A stretch of 64,000 nt of DNA, from positions 1 to 64,000 of the forward strand of contig JABFQX010000025.1 of the NCBI GenBank assembly GCA_013141505.1, read 5' to 3'. Below the pieces are notes generated by a model. That model was not told where the DNA came from. It did no database searches and saw only the letters and a list, made by a program, of their open reading frames with translations. Below, piece after piece: positions 8,034-16,832 of this stretch (position 1 is the stretch's first letter; each line of letters opens with the position of its first letter). Source of the DNA: Methyloglobulus sp. GTDB taxonomy: Bacteria > Pseudomonadota > Gammaproteobacteria > Methylococcales > Methylomonadaceae. The position numbers were made by a program, and so were the translations under genes.

Positions 8034-8831
8034 CTACGTGCTAACCACGGCGGTAATGACCTCGAAAGTCGCGACCACCGCCCCGTCTTCATCCTGTTTT
8101 GGGTAGGCGTTGATCATGCGCTGCATCGTTGTTTTCGTGGTCAGGTATTTGTTGCCTCTAGCCATGACGGTGTGCGCTCCCAATTGCTTTAGTTCAGCCA
8201 TTAAACCCCAGACTGATTCATACGTTGGCAAATACGATTCGGTTTCCAATGTAATCGGATGGAAACCCGTTCTCTGGAGTATTTGCGCCAATTGCTCCAT
8301 GCTGTAAAAATGATTAACATGATCATAATCATCAACTCCAGCCCAGGCAGATTTTAATTCCTGAAGGGTGCTGGCGCCAAAAGTCGTGAACAACAGCGTG
8401 CCTTCCGGCTTTAAAATGTATTTAATACCTCTTAAAGTTTTCTCAAGATCGCCGCACCACTGCAAGGCCAAGTTGGAAACAACCTTGTCCACCGAATGGG
8501 GTAGCAATGGCAAATTTTCCGCATCAGCACACAAATAAGTCATCGAACGGTTAGCTCCGAGTTTATCGCGGGTTATTTGCAACATAGGCAGGGCAATGTC
8601 CAGTGCTATCAATTGCTGAGGTGCCTGCTCAGGCACACTGGTTTTTTGCTGCAAAAAGTGGCTGCTTAAATAGCCGGTTCCACACCCTAAATCCAGCACG
8701 ATACCACAACCATCAACTGGCTCAATGTGTCGCAACAATACCTTGCCTGCACTTCGTTGTAACGCTGCCACACTGTCATAAGATTCAGAAGCCATAGCAA
8801 ATGATCGCTTTACCCTTGTTTTTGCCAACAT
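8034..8831 (-). CDS. bioC: Malonyl-ACP O-methyltransferase
   Basis: It methylates malonyl-ACP so that fatty acid synthesis can build the pimeloyl chain; BioH later removes the methyl group. The 265-aa class I SAM-dependent methyltransferase has motif I VLDLGCGTGYLSSHF at about residues 45-59, ALDIALPML (motif II) and VVSNLALQWCGD (motif IV). The N-terminal VKRSFAMASESYDSVAALQR is the BioC family signature. Its ATG directly follows the bioH stop codon (TAAATG). Confidence 0.93.
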   Translation of the reverse strand: MLAKTRVKRSFAMASESYDSVAALQRSAGKVLLRHIEPVDGCGIVLDLGCGTGYLSSHFLQQKTSVPEQAPQQLIALDIALPMLQITRDKLGANRSMTYLCADAENLPLLPHSVDKVVSNLALQWCGDLEKTLRGIKYILKPEGTLLFTTFGASTLQELKSAWAGVDDYDHVNHFYSMEQLAQILQRTGFHPITLETESYLPTYESVWGLMAELKQLGAHTVMARGNKYLTTKTTMQRMINAYPKQDEDGAVVATFEVITAVVST

Positions 8832-9599
8832 TTACTTAGCCATGAATTGATGAATCGCCGCCGTCACCCGCTCTGGGTGCGTTAAAAATGGCACATGCCC
8901 TGCCCTGTCAATAATCGTCAGATCAATGTCCGGCAGTAATTCCCGTAGTTTTGCGCCAACCGCAACAGGAACCAAAGTATCCAATTGCCCTAGAATGACG
9001 GCAACGGGTATATGCAGGTCGGCAAATGCCGGTCTTAAATCAGTCTGTTTGAGAATCGACAAGCCGTCTACCAATACGCCTTGATCGGGTGTATGGGTTT
9101 GGTAAACCAGATCCTTTAATTCCTGAAATATCGCTTTTTGATTGACCATGCCATTAACTTGCAAGGCTAAAAACCGGAACAAGGTGGATTGGCAATCGTG
9201 TTGTAAACTGCCTGCAAAGCTATCAAGCACCTGCACATCCATCCCCGGCCACGTATCTTTTTTGACAAAACAGGGAGTTCCAGAAAGCAACATCAATTTG
9301 TTTGCCCGGTCAGGATAACGGCGACAAATCTCCAACACCACCTCAGCACCCAGCGACCACCCCAACCAGCAACTGGCTTCATCGTCGATGACTTCAAGCA
9401 GCGCGCCACTGATAGTTTCAAGTGTGAACGGCTTAACCGCCTCACTGCGCCCATGTCCGGGCAGGTCAATTAGGGTAACTTGGTAGGAAAGCGCCAACTC
9501 CCTGGCAAAATTTCGCCAAATTCCGCTGTGCATCGCCCAGCCATGCACAAGCACAATTGGTTTGCCTTTACCGAAAGTTTCGCTACAGATATTCGTCAT
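8832..9599 (-). CDS. bioH: Pimeloyl-ACP methyl ester carboxylesterase
   Basis: An alpha/beta hydrolase that cleaves pimeloyl-ACP methyl ester, ending the BioC-protected elongation. It shows [14 protein letters not shown] (oxyanion loop), the nucleophile elbow GWSLG, the acid in [10 protein letters not shown] and the catalytic His in [14 protein letters not shown] chose the ATG of [10 protein letters not shown] (255 aa). It overlaps the end of bioF by 17 bp; a longer in-frame start reaches further into bioF. Having bioH inside the operon, unlike E. coli, ties the pimeloyl pathway together. Confidence 0.92.
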   Translation of the reverse strand: MTNICSETFGKGKPIVLVHGWAMHSGIWRNFARELALSYQVTLIDLPGHGRSEAVKPFTLETISGALLEVIDDEASCWLGWSLGAEVVLEICRRYPDRANKLMLLSGTPCFVKKDTWPGMDVQVLDSFAGSLQHDCQSTLFRFLALQVNGMVNQKAIFQELKDLVYQTHTPDQGVLVDGLSILKQTDLRPAFADLHIPVAVILGQLDTLVPVAVGAKLRELLPDIDLTIIDRAGHVPFLTHPERVTAAIHQFMAK

Positions 9600-10743
9600 A
9601 GCAGGGCTTTTCCAGCGCATCCAGTAACTGGTCTATGTGCTGTTCTTCGTGCATTGCCGAAAGAGTAATCCTTAGCCTTGCACTGTTTTTAGGGACTGTC
9701 GGCGGCCTGATTGCGCCCACCAGAAAACCCCTGTCATAAAGGCCATTGCTTGCCGCAACGGCCTGTTCAGAACTACCGACCAATATAGGCTGGATAGGTG
9801 ACGTTGAAACCATCAACGGCAAACCCAATTGTTCTGCGCCAGATTTGAAATAGCCTGTCAATTTTCTCAGCTTGTCTCGTCGCCAGCTTTCCGTCTGGAT
9901 AATTTTTAAGCTGGTACGCGTGGCTTCTGCGATAGCTGGCGGTAAGGCAGTAGTATAAATGTAAGGTCGGGCTTTCTGTATTAATGTTTCAATCAGGTCT
10001 TCCGAACCCGCAACAAACGCACCGAATGTGCCGAATGCCTTGCCCAACGTCCCCACCAATACTTGCACATCGTCTTGGTTTAAACCCATTTGCTCCAGAA
10101 TACCACCACCATGCTCACCCAGAACCCCTAACCCGTGGGCATCATCCACCATCACCCAGGAGGAATGTTTCTTTGCAATATCTGACAATACTTGCAACGG
10201 TGCGGTATCGCCGTCCATGCTGAATACGCCGTCGGTGACAATCAACTTATTTCCGTCAGCTTTTGCCAATAGATTGTCGAGATATTCGGCATCGGCATGG
10301 GTGTACCGTTTAAATTTTGCGCCAGATAATAAACCGCCATCCAGTAAAGAAGCATGGTTCAAGCGGTCTTCAAACACCGTATCGCCTCGCCCGACTAAGG
10401 CCGAAATCGTACCCATGTTCGCCATATAACCAGTGGAAAACAACAACGCCCGATCACGCCCGGTAAAGGCCGCCAATTCCTCTTCCAAAGCATGATGGGC
10501 ATTGCTGTGGCCACAAATTAAATGCGCCGATCCGCTGCCTACGCCGAATTTATCCGCCGCAGACTTGAAGGCATTAATCACATCAGGATGATTCGCCAAC
10601 CCCAAGTAATCGTTACTGCAAAAATTGATGACAGGCTTGCCATCGCAAATTAGGTTAATACCTTGCGGGGATTCGATGATACGCCTTGAACGATACAAGC
10701 CTTGTTGCGATAGTTCGTTTAGCTTTTGAGATAAATCAAACAA
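9583..10743 (-). CDS. bioF: 8-amino-7-oxononanoate synthase
   Basis: A PLP enzyme that condenses pimeloyl-ACP with L-alanine to 8-amino-7-oxononanoate, the first step of biotin ring assembly. The 386-aa fold-type I aminotransferase has [14 protein letters not shown] at the N-terminus, [16 protein letters not shown] (PLP-binding Asp/His) and the Schiff-base Lys in [11 protein letters not shown]. Its 3' end overlaps bioH. A gap of about 75 bp separates it from the upstream HrgA-like gene. Confidence 0.95.
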   Translation of the reverse strand: MFDLSQKLNELSQQGLYRSRRIIESPQGINLICDGKPVINFCSNDYLGLANHPDVINAFKSAADKFGVGSGSAHLICGHSNAHHALEEELAAFTGRDRALLFSTGYMANMGTISALVGRGDTVFEDRLNHASLLDGGLLSGAKFKRYTHADAEYLDNLLAKADGNKLIVTDGVFSMDGDTAPLQVLSDIAKKHSSWVMVDDAHGLGVLGEHGGGILEQMGLNQDDVQVLVGTLGKAFGTFGAFVAGSEDLIETLIQKARPYIYTTALPPAIAEATRTSLKIIQTESWRRDKLRKLTGYFKSGAEQLGLPLMVSTSPIQPILVGSSEQAVAASNGLYDRGFLVGAIRPPTVPKNSARLRITLSAMHEEQHIDQLLDALEKPCYDEYL

Positions 10744-10817
10744 AACAGAATCTTATTGATTAATTTGTAGGGAGCTTTTTATGCGCCTTAATGATTGGGT
10801 GTATAACAAACTCAACG

Positions 10818-11768
10818 TTACTTTTCCATGTATGGATGACTATCCCAGTCCTTAAGACGATGTTCACCGGTTTGATAAAATTGACGAATAAGTTTTATAC
10901 AATCCATGAAATGGCTGTTTTCTTCCGCGAGACGATTTGCTGCATTCCAATCTATATCAACTCTTTCACGAGCAGGAATTATTATTTGGCTATCAGCAGG
11001 GCTATCAACATTGACCTCAATTAGACCAATCCCATGCAAACCGGATAAAATCCTGAGTTCTTTTATGGTTTCACTTCCTTGTATCTCTGCTGCGGCTAAA
11101 TAGCCATAGTTTGCCCAAGATGAGTTACTAACCGCCTGAAAATAAACTTCTCTTACATTTGATCGATTAATAAGCTTTTTTACTTCAAATGACCATATTT
11201 TTGTCTTTCTATCGGCGACTTGTTTTACACAGTCTTTAATTTCAGAATGCCAATCTTTGCTAAGGTCTTCAAATCCAACAATATCGGGAAATAACCAACG
11301 ATTTCCACCTGAACCATGCGCATTTTTTGAACGTTTTTCATCAATACGTTTACAAAAGATGCTTAGCTCGTACCAAAGAAATTCTATTAGCTTCGGATAT
11401 AAATCATGCTCCGAATAATTTAGCGATAAAAATTCAGGACTTTTTTCATTCGCTTGTTCGATTTCAACTTCATTATCATCAGACTTATTCGAATAATAAT
11501 ACTTACGTGGACGGCCTTCAGTAGTTTTTATTTGTGGTATTTTCTTTTGTAAAAGTGGGCGTTGGGCACCAATTTCTGCTGCTAGTTGTTGTAACAAGTC
11601 TGCATCAGAGACAATTGGTGTAACAGTTGCCGTACTGCGTTCTTTTTTTTCTTGGCATTCTTTAGGATAAAGCTTAAGGATAGCTGTCGATATTTCACGA
11701 GCCGTAAACTTTTCTTCTGGTTTAGATCGTAAAAATTCAATAACTGCATTTTTTAGATTCAAAGCCAT
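10818..11768 (-). CDS. HrgA/COG2958-like protein inside the biotin operon
   Basis: 316 aa from ATG 11768 (MALNLKNAVIEFL). Residues 1-50 look like a winged helix (KFTAREISTAILKLYP). A basic patch (TEGRPRKYYYS) follows near 95. The C-terminal half resembles the HrgA/COG2958 group and carries WLFPDIVGFEDL followed about 40 residues later by KIWSFEVKKLI, a possible PD-(D/E)xK nuclease core (D, ExK). HrgA genes in Helicobacter lie beside restriction-modification genes; no methyltransferase is nearby here. The gene sits 4 bp after the bioB stop, so it is probably co-transcribed. It has no evident biotin role and may be a transferred insertion. The function is inferred only. Confidence 0.6.
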   Translation of the reverse strand: MALNLKNAVIEFLRSKPEEKFTAREISTAILKLYPKECQEKKERSTATVTPIVSDADLLQQLAAEIGAQRPLLQKKIPQIKTTEGRPRKYYYSNKSDDNEVEIEQANEKSPEFLSLNYSEHDLYPKLIEFLWYELSIFCKRIDEKRSKNAHGSGGNRWLFPDIVGFEDLSKDWHSEIKDCVKQVADRKTKIWSFEVKKLINRSNVREVYFQAVSNSSWANYGYLAAAEIQGSETIKELRILSGLHGIGLIEVNVDSPADSQIIIPARERVDIDWNAANRLAEENSHFMDCIKLIRQFYQTGEHRLKDWDSHPYMEK

Positions 11769-11772
11769 AATA

Positions 11773-12735
11773 TTAAACAACTCCCATATTTACCCCCAGC
11801 CGCTCAAACAAAACCTTGTCATGATTAGTCACCGGATTATCCGTCGTCAGCAGTTTCTCACCATAAAAAATTGAATTAGCCCCCGCAAGAAAGCATAAGG
11901 CTTGCATCTCGTCACTCATATTGTTACGTCCGGCAGACAGGCGTACACGGGATTTCGGCATCATAATCCGCGCCACAGCAAGAGTTCTGATAAACATAAA
12001 CGGATCTAGATCTTCCGTACCCATAAGTGGTGTGCCTTCCACTTGCACCAGCATATTGACGGGAACGCTTTCAGGATGCTTAGGCATATTGGCAAGTTCA
12101 ATCAACAGATTTGCACGGTCTTTGTCGCTTTCGCCCATACCGACGATGCCGCCACAGCAGACATTAATACCCGCATCCCTGACCCGCGCCAAGGTATCCA
12201 AACGGTCTTGGTAAGTGCGGGTCGTGATAACTTCGGCATAATATTCTTCGGAGGTGTCGAGGTTATGGTTGTAATAATCCAACCCGCCTTCTTTCAGTTT
12301 GGTGGTTTGCTCATCAGTCAACATGCCCAGGGTGACGCAGGTTTCCATACCCAAGGCTTTCACGCCCTGCACCATCTCGACGACCTTTTCGACATCCTTG
12401 TCTTTCGGTTCGCGCCAGGCCGCACCCATGCAAAAGCGCGATGCACCTTGTGATTTGGCTTGTTGGGCGGCGGCAAGCACATCGTCAACACACATTAACT
12501 TTTCGGCTTTCAGGCCAGTGTCGTAACGGGCACTTTGTGGGCAATAGCCGCAGTCTTCCGAACACGCGCCGGTCTTGATGCTTAACAAGCTGCTAACCTG
12601 CACTTCGTTGGGGTCGAAATGCTGGCGATGCACGGTTTGCGCCTGATATATCAAATCGTTAAACGGCATAGCAAACAACGCTAATACTTCGTCAAGTTGC
12701 CAATCGTGGCGGATGGGGGTACGGTTAGGGGACAT
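11773..12735 (-). CDS. bioB: Biotin synthase
   Basis: A radical SAM enzyme that inserts sulfur into dethiobiotin. The [4Fe-4S] motif [10 protein letters not shown] places Cys at about residues 58, 62 and 65. Family motifs YYNHNLDTS and the C-terminal [15 protein letters not shown] are present. The start is ATG 12735 ([14 protein letters not shown]), with GGAG 8 bases upstream; a TTG 15 bases earlier overlaps this ribosome-binding site and is unlikely. It is the first gene of the operon and is divergent from comF. Confidence 0.96.
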   Translation of the reverse strand: MSPNRTPIRHDWQLDEVLALFAMPFNDLIYQAQTVHRQHFDPNEVQVSSLLSIKTGACSEDCGYCPQSARYDTGLKAEKLMCVDDVLAAAQQAKSQGASRFCMGAAWREPKDKDVEKVVEMVQGVKALGMETCVTLGMLTDEQTTKLKEGGLDYYNHNLDTSEEYYAEVITTRTYQDRLDTLARVRDAGINVCCGGIVGMGESDKDRANLLIELANMPKHPESVPVNMLVQVEGTPLMGTEDLDPFMFIRTLAVARIMMPKSRVRLSAGRNNMSDEMQALCFLAGANSIFYGEKLLTTDNPVTNHDKVLFERLGVNMGVV

Positions 12736-12803
12736 TCGATTAAACTCCAACTACAATCGTCTTATTCAGAATTAAAAACTGTGACACTGGTCAACCAAAT
12801 CAC
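12736..12803. promoter_or_regulatory. Divergent bioB/comF control region
   Basis: Only 68 bp separate the bioB and comF starts, so both promoters must overlap here or extend into the genes. A short palindrome TGGTCAACCA lies at about 12788-12797. I see no clear BirA-type operator. Confidence 0.4.
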
Positions 12804-13514
12804 ATGCTTAAAGTTTACAACTGGCTTGATATTATACAGAATCGCCTCTTACCAGCCACGTGTATTTTGTGCGGAAATCCTGGCTTCGGCGGTTTAGACC
12901 TGTGTTTGTCCTGCCATGATCACCTGCCAAGGAATAGCCAGCATTGCCTGTGTTGTGCGGAAATATTCGAACCCCTTATCACCGAACCAATGCTGTGCGG
13001 GCGTTGTGTAAGCAAGCAGCCCGCTTTCGATAAAGCCTATGCGCCGTTTATGTATCAGGAAGAAATCCGCTATTTGATCGCCGGCTTAAAATTTGGCAAA
13101 CACTTTAAAAACGCGCGTTTACTCGGTTCCTTGCTGGCGGAACACTTGCAAGAAACACAGGATAAACCTGATTGCATTATGCCCGTCCCCTTACACCACG
13201 CCCGCTATCGTGAACGGGGATTTAACCAGGCGTTGGAAATAGCCAGGACGGTTTCAAAAATATTGGTGATCCCTGTTGATGCGTCCAGTTGCTTGCACGA
13301 TAAAGACACCCCGCATCAAACTGGCTTATCTGCCAAAAAACGCCGCCAAAATTTGCGGCAGGCATTTTCTATCAATAGGCCATTGCGCGGCGTACGACAT
13401 GTCGCAATTCTGGATGACGTGATGACGACCGGCTCTACCGCCAATGCACTGGCTGAGGCATTAAAAAAAGCGGGGGTTAGCCGGGTCGATGTCTGGGTGT
13501 GCGCCAGGGCTTAA
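12804..13514 (+). CDS. comF: ComF family phosphoribosyltransferase-like protein
   Basis: 236 aa. The N-terminal zinc-ribbon region has the Cys pairs CILC, CLSC, CLCC and CGRC. The C-terminal PRTase fold carries the PRPP loop VAILDDVMTTGSTANAL (about 199-215) and the ComF hallmark RGFNQALEIAR. The family is linked to DNA uptake in naturally competent bacteria and is often found next to bio genes in gammaproteobacteria (gntX/bioH neighbourhood). The exact biochemical role is not settled. Confidence 0.88.
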   Translation: MLKVYNWLDIIQNRLLPATCILCGNPGFGGLDLCLSCHDHLPRNSQHCLCCAEIFEPLITEPMLCGRCVSKQPAFDKAYAPFMYQEEIRYLIAGLKFGKHFKNARLLGSLLAEHLQETQDKPDCIMPVPLHHARYRERGFNQALEIARTVSKILVIPVDASSCLHDKDTPHQTGLSAKKRRQNLRQAFSINRPLRGVRHVAILDDVMTTGSTANALAEALKKAGVSRVDVWVCARA

Positions 13515-13610
13515 CTGATTGTCCAGTTAATGGGCTTCTGCCGCCCAACTAATCTAATCTGTCTAACCTACTGATGAGCGAGCCTTCGTAGAAAAGGAAA
13601 TTCAAGGCAC

Positions 13611-14768
13611 TTACTGTTTTTTGATAACATTGAGCTTATCAGCCTGGATACCAAACAGTAGTTCGCCTTTTAATAGGCCAACCAGTTCTTCACCCGCCAT
13701 TGAATATCGCCAGCCATGCAATAAAGGGCAATCTTCCGCTTCATTAAACAGCAAATCTTCAAGGTCTTTACGTGTCGCCAAGATGGTCGGATTTAATGAA
13801 TTCTCTTCAGCGCGAATGCGTACCAGTGCCGTCAAAATATCCAGTATGGCTTCATGTTGCTGGTTTTTTTTTATGGAGCGATCTTTTTCTTTCAGGGAAA
13901 CGGGCGCGTTGTTTTTTGCAACGGTAATTATTTCGCACAACTTTTGCCCGTAGCGGTGTAGGGTTCTTTCATTAATGCCTCGGATATCCGTCAAACTATC
14001 TATTGTTTCCGGTTGCAACTTAGCCATATCGAAAATCAGCTCATCACGCAATAACCAAGTTTTGGGGCGGTTTTCGGACTGGGCGGCAATTTCCCGCCAT
14101 TGCGCCAAGGCCTGGACTATAGCCAGTTGTTTTGAGGTCAGCTTATTTTTGGCACGGATTTTTAACCACGCATTTTCCGGCAATACATGGTAGTTATTAG
14201 GATTTTCCAAGGTTTTAAAGTCTTGCACCAGCCAATCCAAACGTCCTAACTCAGCAAGTTTTTGCAGCATCAATTGATAGATTTGGCACAAATAAATGAC
14301 ATCATCGGCGGCATATTGTATTTCCGCTTCCGATAAAGGCCGTTTACTCCAGTCGGCACGCGTGTGGGCTTTGTTTAGGTTGACATTCAGCAAACTGGAA
14401 ACCAGCATGCCATATCCGGGGTTGTCTTGATAACCCAACAGCGGCGCTGCCATCTGGGTATCAAATATAGGTCCTGGCACGTTTCCGGTCAGCTGGTAAA
14501 AAATCTCCAGATCCTGATGGCAGGAATGAAAGACTTTGACGATGGTAGGGTTAGCAATTGCAGCAAAAAGATCGCTCAAATCCGGCAATACCAAAGGATC
14601 AACACAAACCACCCAATCGGGTGTCGCTACCTGGAGCAAGCAAAATTTAGGATAATACGTTTTTTCCCTTAAAAACTCGGTATCGAGCGCCAACCATGAG
14701 GTTTTTTTTATCTGCCCACAAAGCGTTTTGAGCTGTTCTTCAGTGTTTATATATTGGATATTTGTCAT
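13611..14768 (-). CDS. rnd: Ribonuclease D
   Basis: A 3'-5' exoribonuclease for tRNA and stable RNA 3' trimming. The 385-aa protein has the DEDDy catalytic set: LALDTEFLREKTYYP (Asp/Glu near 28-30), FHSCHQDLEIF (Asp) and YAADDVIYLCQIYQ (Tyr and Asp). HRDC domains follow (LAIVQALAQWRE, RGINERTLHRYG). AAGGGA lies 5 bases before the ATG. Transcribed alone or as a late part of the downstream minus-strand block. Confidence 0.94.
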   Translation of the reverse strand: MTNIQYINTEEQLKTLCGQIKKTSWLALDTEFLREKTYYPKFCLLQVATPDWVVCVDPLVLPDLSDLFAAIANPTIVKVFHSCHQDLEIFYQLTGNVPGPIFDTQMAAPLLGYQDNPGYGMLVSSLLNVNLNKAHTRADWSKRPLSEAEIQYAADDVIYLCQIYQLMLQKLAELGRLDWLVQDFKTLENPNNYHVLPENAWLKIRAKNKLTSKQLAIVQALAQWREIAAQSENRPKTWLLRDELIFDMAKLQPETIDSLTDIRGINERTLHRYGQKLCEIITVAKNNAPVSLKEKDRSIKKNQQHEAILDILTALVRIRAEENSLNPTILATRKDLEDLLFNEAEDCPLLHGWRYSMAGEELVGLLKGELLFGIQADKLNVIKKQ

Positions 14769-14891
14769 TTAATCCCTTATTGAACAATAATATAAAATCA
14801 TTTTAGCCAAGGATTGGGTTAAAAGTAATATCCCTGTTTGTTACAGATTAACATTATCGAAATAAATAAAAAGATGTGCCGATACACGGTT

Positions 14892-15485
14892 TTATTCGCT
14901 ATTAAGCACTTCCTGGGGTGTTGCGTGGCTTTTGCGGGCGTTTCGATGCCGACGGTTAATACGTTTTTTGTTGCGCGGTTTAACCCGCCTGATATCCAGC
15001 ATACGTCCATTAATCTCGACCGTTTTAAGATGATGGAATATTTCTTGAGGCATTTCATCAGGCAAGTCGATGAGCGTATACAAATCCTGGATTCTTACAT
15101 TGGCGATATTGTTTATGTCAACGCCGGACTCTTCGACCAGCACTTTTTTAAGCTCATCAATGTTAATGTTGTGTTGAGCGCCGAGATCTAAACGATAGCG
15201 CACCAGTCTAATACTTGGTTGTTGATTAAAGGGCAAAAAAAGGGGGGGGGCTTTTTCTGCACCCGTACCAACTCGACCGATTTCCTTAGCCTTATCTTTG
15301 ATAAGATACAGCAAAGCCGCCGCACAATCAGTCACCGTAAGATTCAATTCTGTTGTAATGTTTTGTATCAATATGCGCTGATCATAGAGATTTCGCGAAC
15401 TAACCGCGTTTTGAATCTGCGCCTTGATTAGTTCCTTTTCATGATCCTGATTTTTGGGCATCCCTACAAATGCGTTATTATCCAT
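14892..15485 (-). CDS. Stand-alone DbpA-type RNA-binding domain protein
   Basis: 197 aa with no helicase core. The C-terminal half (about 95-165) matches the DbpA/CsdA RNA-binding domain of DEAD-box helicases: IRLVRYRLDLGAQHNI, VNNIANVRIQDLYTLIDLP-like sequence, MPQEIFHHLKTVEINGRML. A very basic tail follows (KPRNKKRINRRHRN). Residues 1-70 resemble a helicase-tail four-helix segment (LYDQRILIQNITTEL). The linker is encoded by C9 followed by T7 (plus-strand 15235-15250), a possible slippage site. It is likely an RNA-binding or ribosome-assembly accessory protein; the function is inferred. Confidence 0.7.
   Translation of the reverse strand: MDNNAFVGMPKNQDHEKELIKAQIQNAVSSRNLYDQRILIQNITTELNLTVTDCAAALLYLIKDKAKEIGRVGTGAEKAPPLFLPFNQQPSIRLVRYRLDLGAQHNINIDELKKVLVEESGVDINNIANVRIQDLYTLIDLPDEMPQEIFHHLKTVEINGRMLDIRRVKPRNKKRINRRHRNARKSHATPQEVLNSE
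15235..15250 (-). repeat. Homopolymer tract A7G9 (coding C9T7)
   Basis: Seven A followed by nine G on the plus strand lie in the linker codons K-A-P-P-L-F-L-P of the DbpA-domain gene. Gain or loss of one base would remove the RNA-binding domain, so the tract could act as a phase-variation switch. It could also be a sequencing error site. Confidence 0.6.
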
Positions 15486-15526
15486 GTTAATTCAGTTATG
15501 CGAAGAAAACGTGCCCACACAAATCA

Positions 15527-16819
15527 CTAAAGACGATCCTGATATATTTCAACATAGGACTCATCACGCAAGCGCCGCAACCACAGTTCAGTTTCTTCTT
15601 CAATTTTTCGCTTCCGGATAATATCCCTGATCTGATTTTTTTTATGCTCGCTGGTATTGTCCTTATTTTCCCGTTCCAGCACCTGGATCAAGTGCCAGCC
15701 AAACTGGGTTTGCACTGGTTCACTGATTTCATTGATAGCCAGTTTTTCCATCGCCTCCTGAAACGGCTTGACCAGATCTTCAGGGCCGACCCAATCGAGC
15801 AACCCACCTTTTAAGGCAGAGCCTTTGTCATCAGAATGGGCGCGAGCAAGGGCGGCAAAATCATCGCCGTCAGCGATGCGTTGTTTTAATGCCGACAACC
15901 GCTTTTGAGCCTCGGCATCGTCTATCAATTCATTGGTCTTAACAAGGATATGCCTGACTTTTGATTTAGTTATCATGTGCTTGCCAACGCCTTTCATCTC
16001 CAACATCTTGATGATGTGAAAACCGTTGGGACTACGGATAGGATCGGACACATCACCTTCTGCCATTTTGCTGACCGCATCGACAAAAAAAGTGGCCATA
16101 TCACTTTTGGTTTGCCAGCCCAAATCACCGCCTTTTAAGGCATTGCTAGCATCAGAATCAGACATCGCTATTTTGGTAAAATCCTGACCGGAACGCAATG
16201 CCTTGACCAGTTCGTCCGCCTTGGCCTTAGCTTTCTGGATAGCGGCTGAAGACGCGCCTTCCTTAACGGCAATCAAGATATGGCCGAGATGATATTGTCC
16301 AAGACCATCACCGGTTTTGTCTTCCGTCTCGATAAAATGTTCGATTTCCCTGTCCGTGACCTTTATGCGCTCACCAATTTCTTTACCCCTAAGCTGGCTA
16401 ATAACGATTTCACTACGCATATTATCGAGAAAACTTTGGTAGGACAGGCCTTGTTTTTGCAATTCTTGCTTGAATTGGTCCAGGGTCATATTGTTACGCT
16501 GGGCAATATCGGTTGCTGAACTGGTCAACATTTCTTCGGTCAGGCTGATACCGGCTTTTTCGGCCAACTGGCGCTGGAGCTTCTCGACAATCATTTTCTC
16601 CAGCACTTGTTTTCTCAGTACGTGTTCCGGCGGCATCGCCGTATTGCTTGATTGGATTCGTTGCGCGATGACGGCCACTTCGCGTTGCAAGTCGTTTTCA
16701 AGAATCACATCGTCTTCGACGACAGCGATAATTTTATCAAGTACTTCCGCGTAAGCACTTTGGCAAGCCAAAGCCATTCCCAAAAGCAATATTAAATAAG
16801 TTATGAGTTTTTTTACCAT
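15527..16819 (-). CDS. surA: Periplasmic chaperone and peptidyl-prolyl isomerase SurA
   Basis: It escorts outer-membrane proteins, including LptD, through the periplasm. From the ATG of MVKKLITYLILLLG it is 430 aa with a signal peptide cut after QSAYA. A SurA_N chaperone domain (about 25-165) and two parvulin domains starting at LGHILIAVKEG and VRHILVKTNEL follow, with a charged C-terminal helix. A longer in-frame reading back to 16882 would overlap lptD and lack a signal peptide. It starts 13 bp after lptD, the lptD-surA pairing known from E. coli and Pseudomonas. Confidence 0.95.
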   Translation of the reverse strand: MVKKLITYLILLLGMALACQSAYAEVLDKIIAVVEDDVILENDLQREVAVIAQRIQSSNTAMPPEHVLRKQVLEKMIVEKLQRQLAEKAGISLTEEMLTSSATDIAQRNNMTLDQFKQELQKQGLSYQSFLDNMRSEIVISQLRGKEIGERIKVTDREIEHFIETEDKTGDGLGQYHLGHILIAVKEGASSAAIQKAKAKADELVKALRSGQDFTKIAMSDSDASNALKGGDLGWQTKSDMATFFVDAVSKMAEGDVSDPIRSPNGFHIIKMLEMKGVGKHMITKSKVRHILVKTNELIDDAEAQKRLSALKQRIADGDDFAALARAHSDDKGSALKGGLLDWVGPEDLVKPFQEAMEKLAINEISEPVQTQFGWHLIQVLERENKDNTSEHKKNQIRDIIRKRKIEEETELWLRRLRDESYVEIYQDRL

Positions 16820-16832
16820 GTCGATACGTACG

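Noticed and set aside
9583-9620. Longer bioH start with [10 protein letters not shown]
   Set aside because: It would need 38 bp of overlap with bioF. The [10 protein letters not shown] start aligns better with the family.
12736-12803. BirA operator in the bioB/comF gap
   Set aside because: No GTTAAC-type inverted repeat with the expected spacing; only a 10-bp palindrome of unknown meaning.
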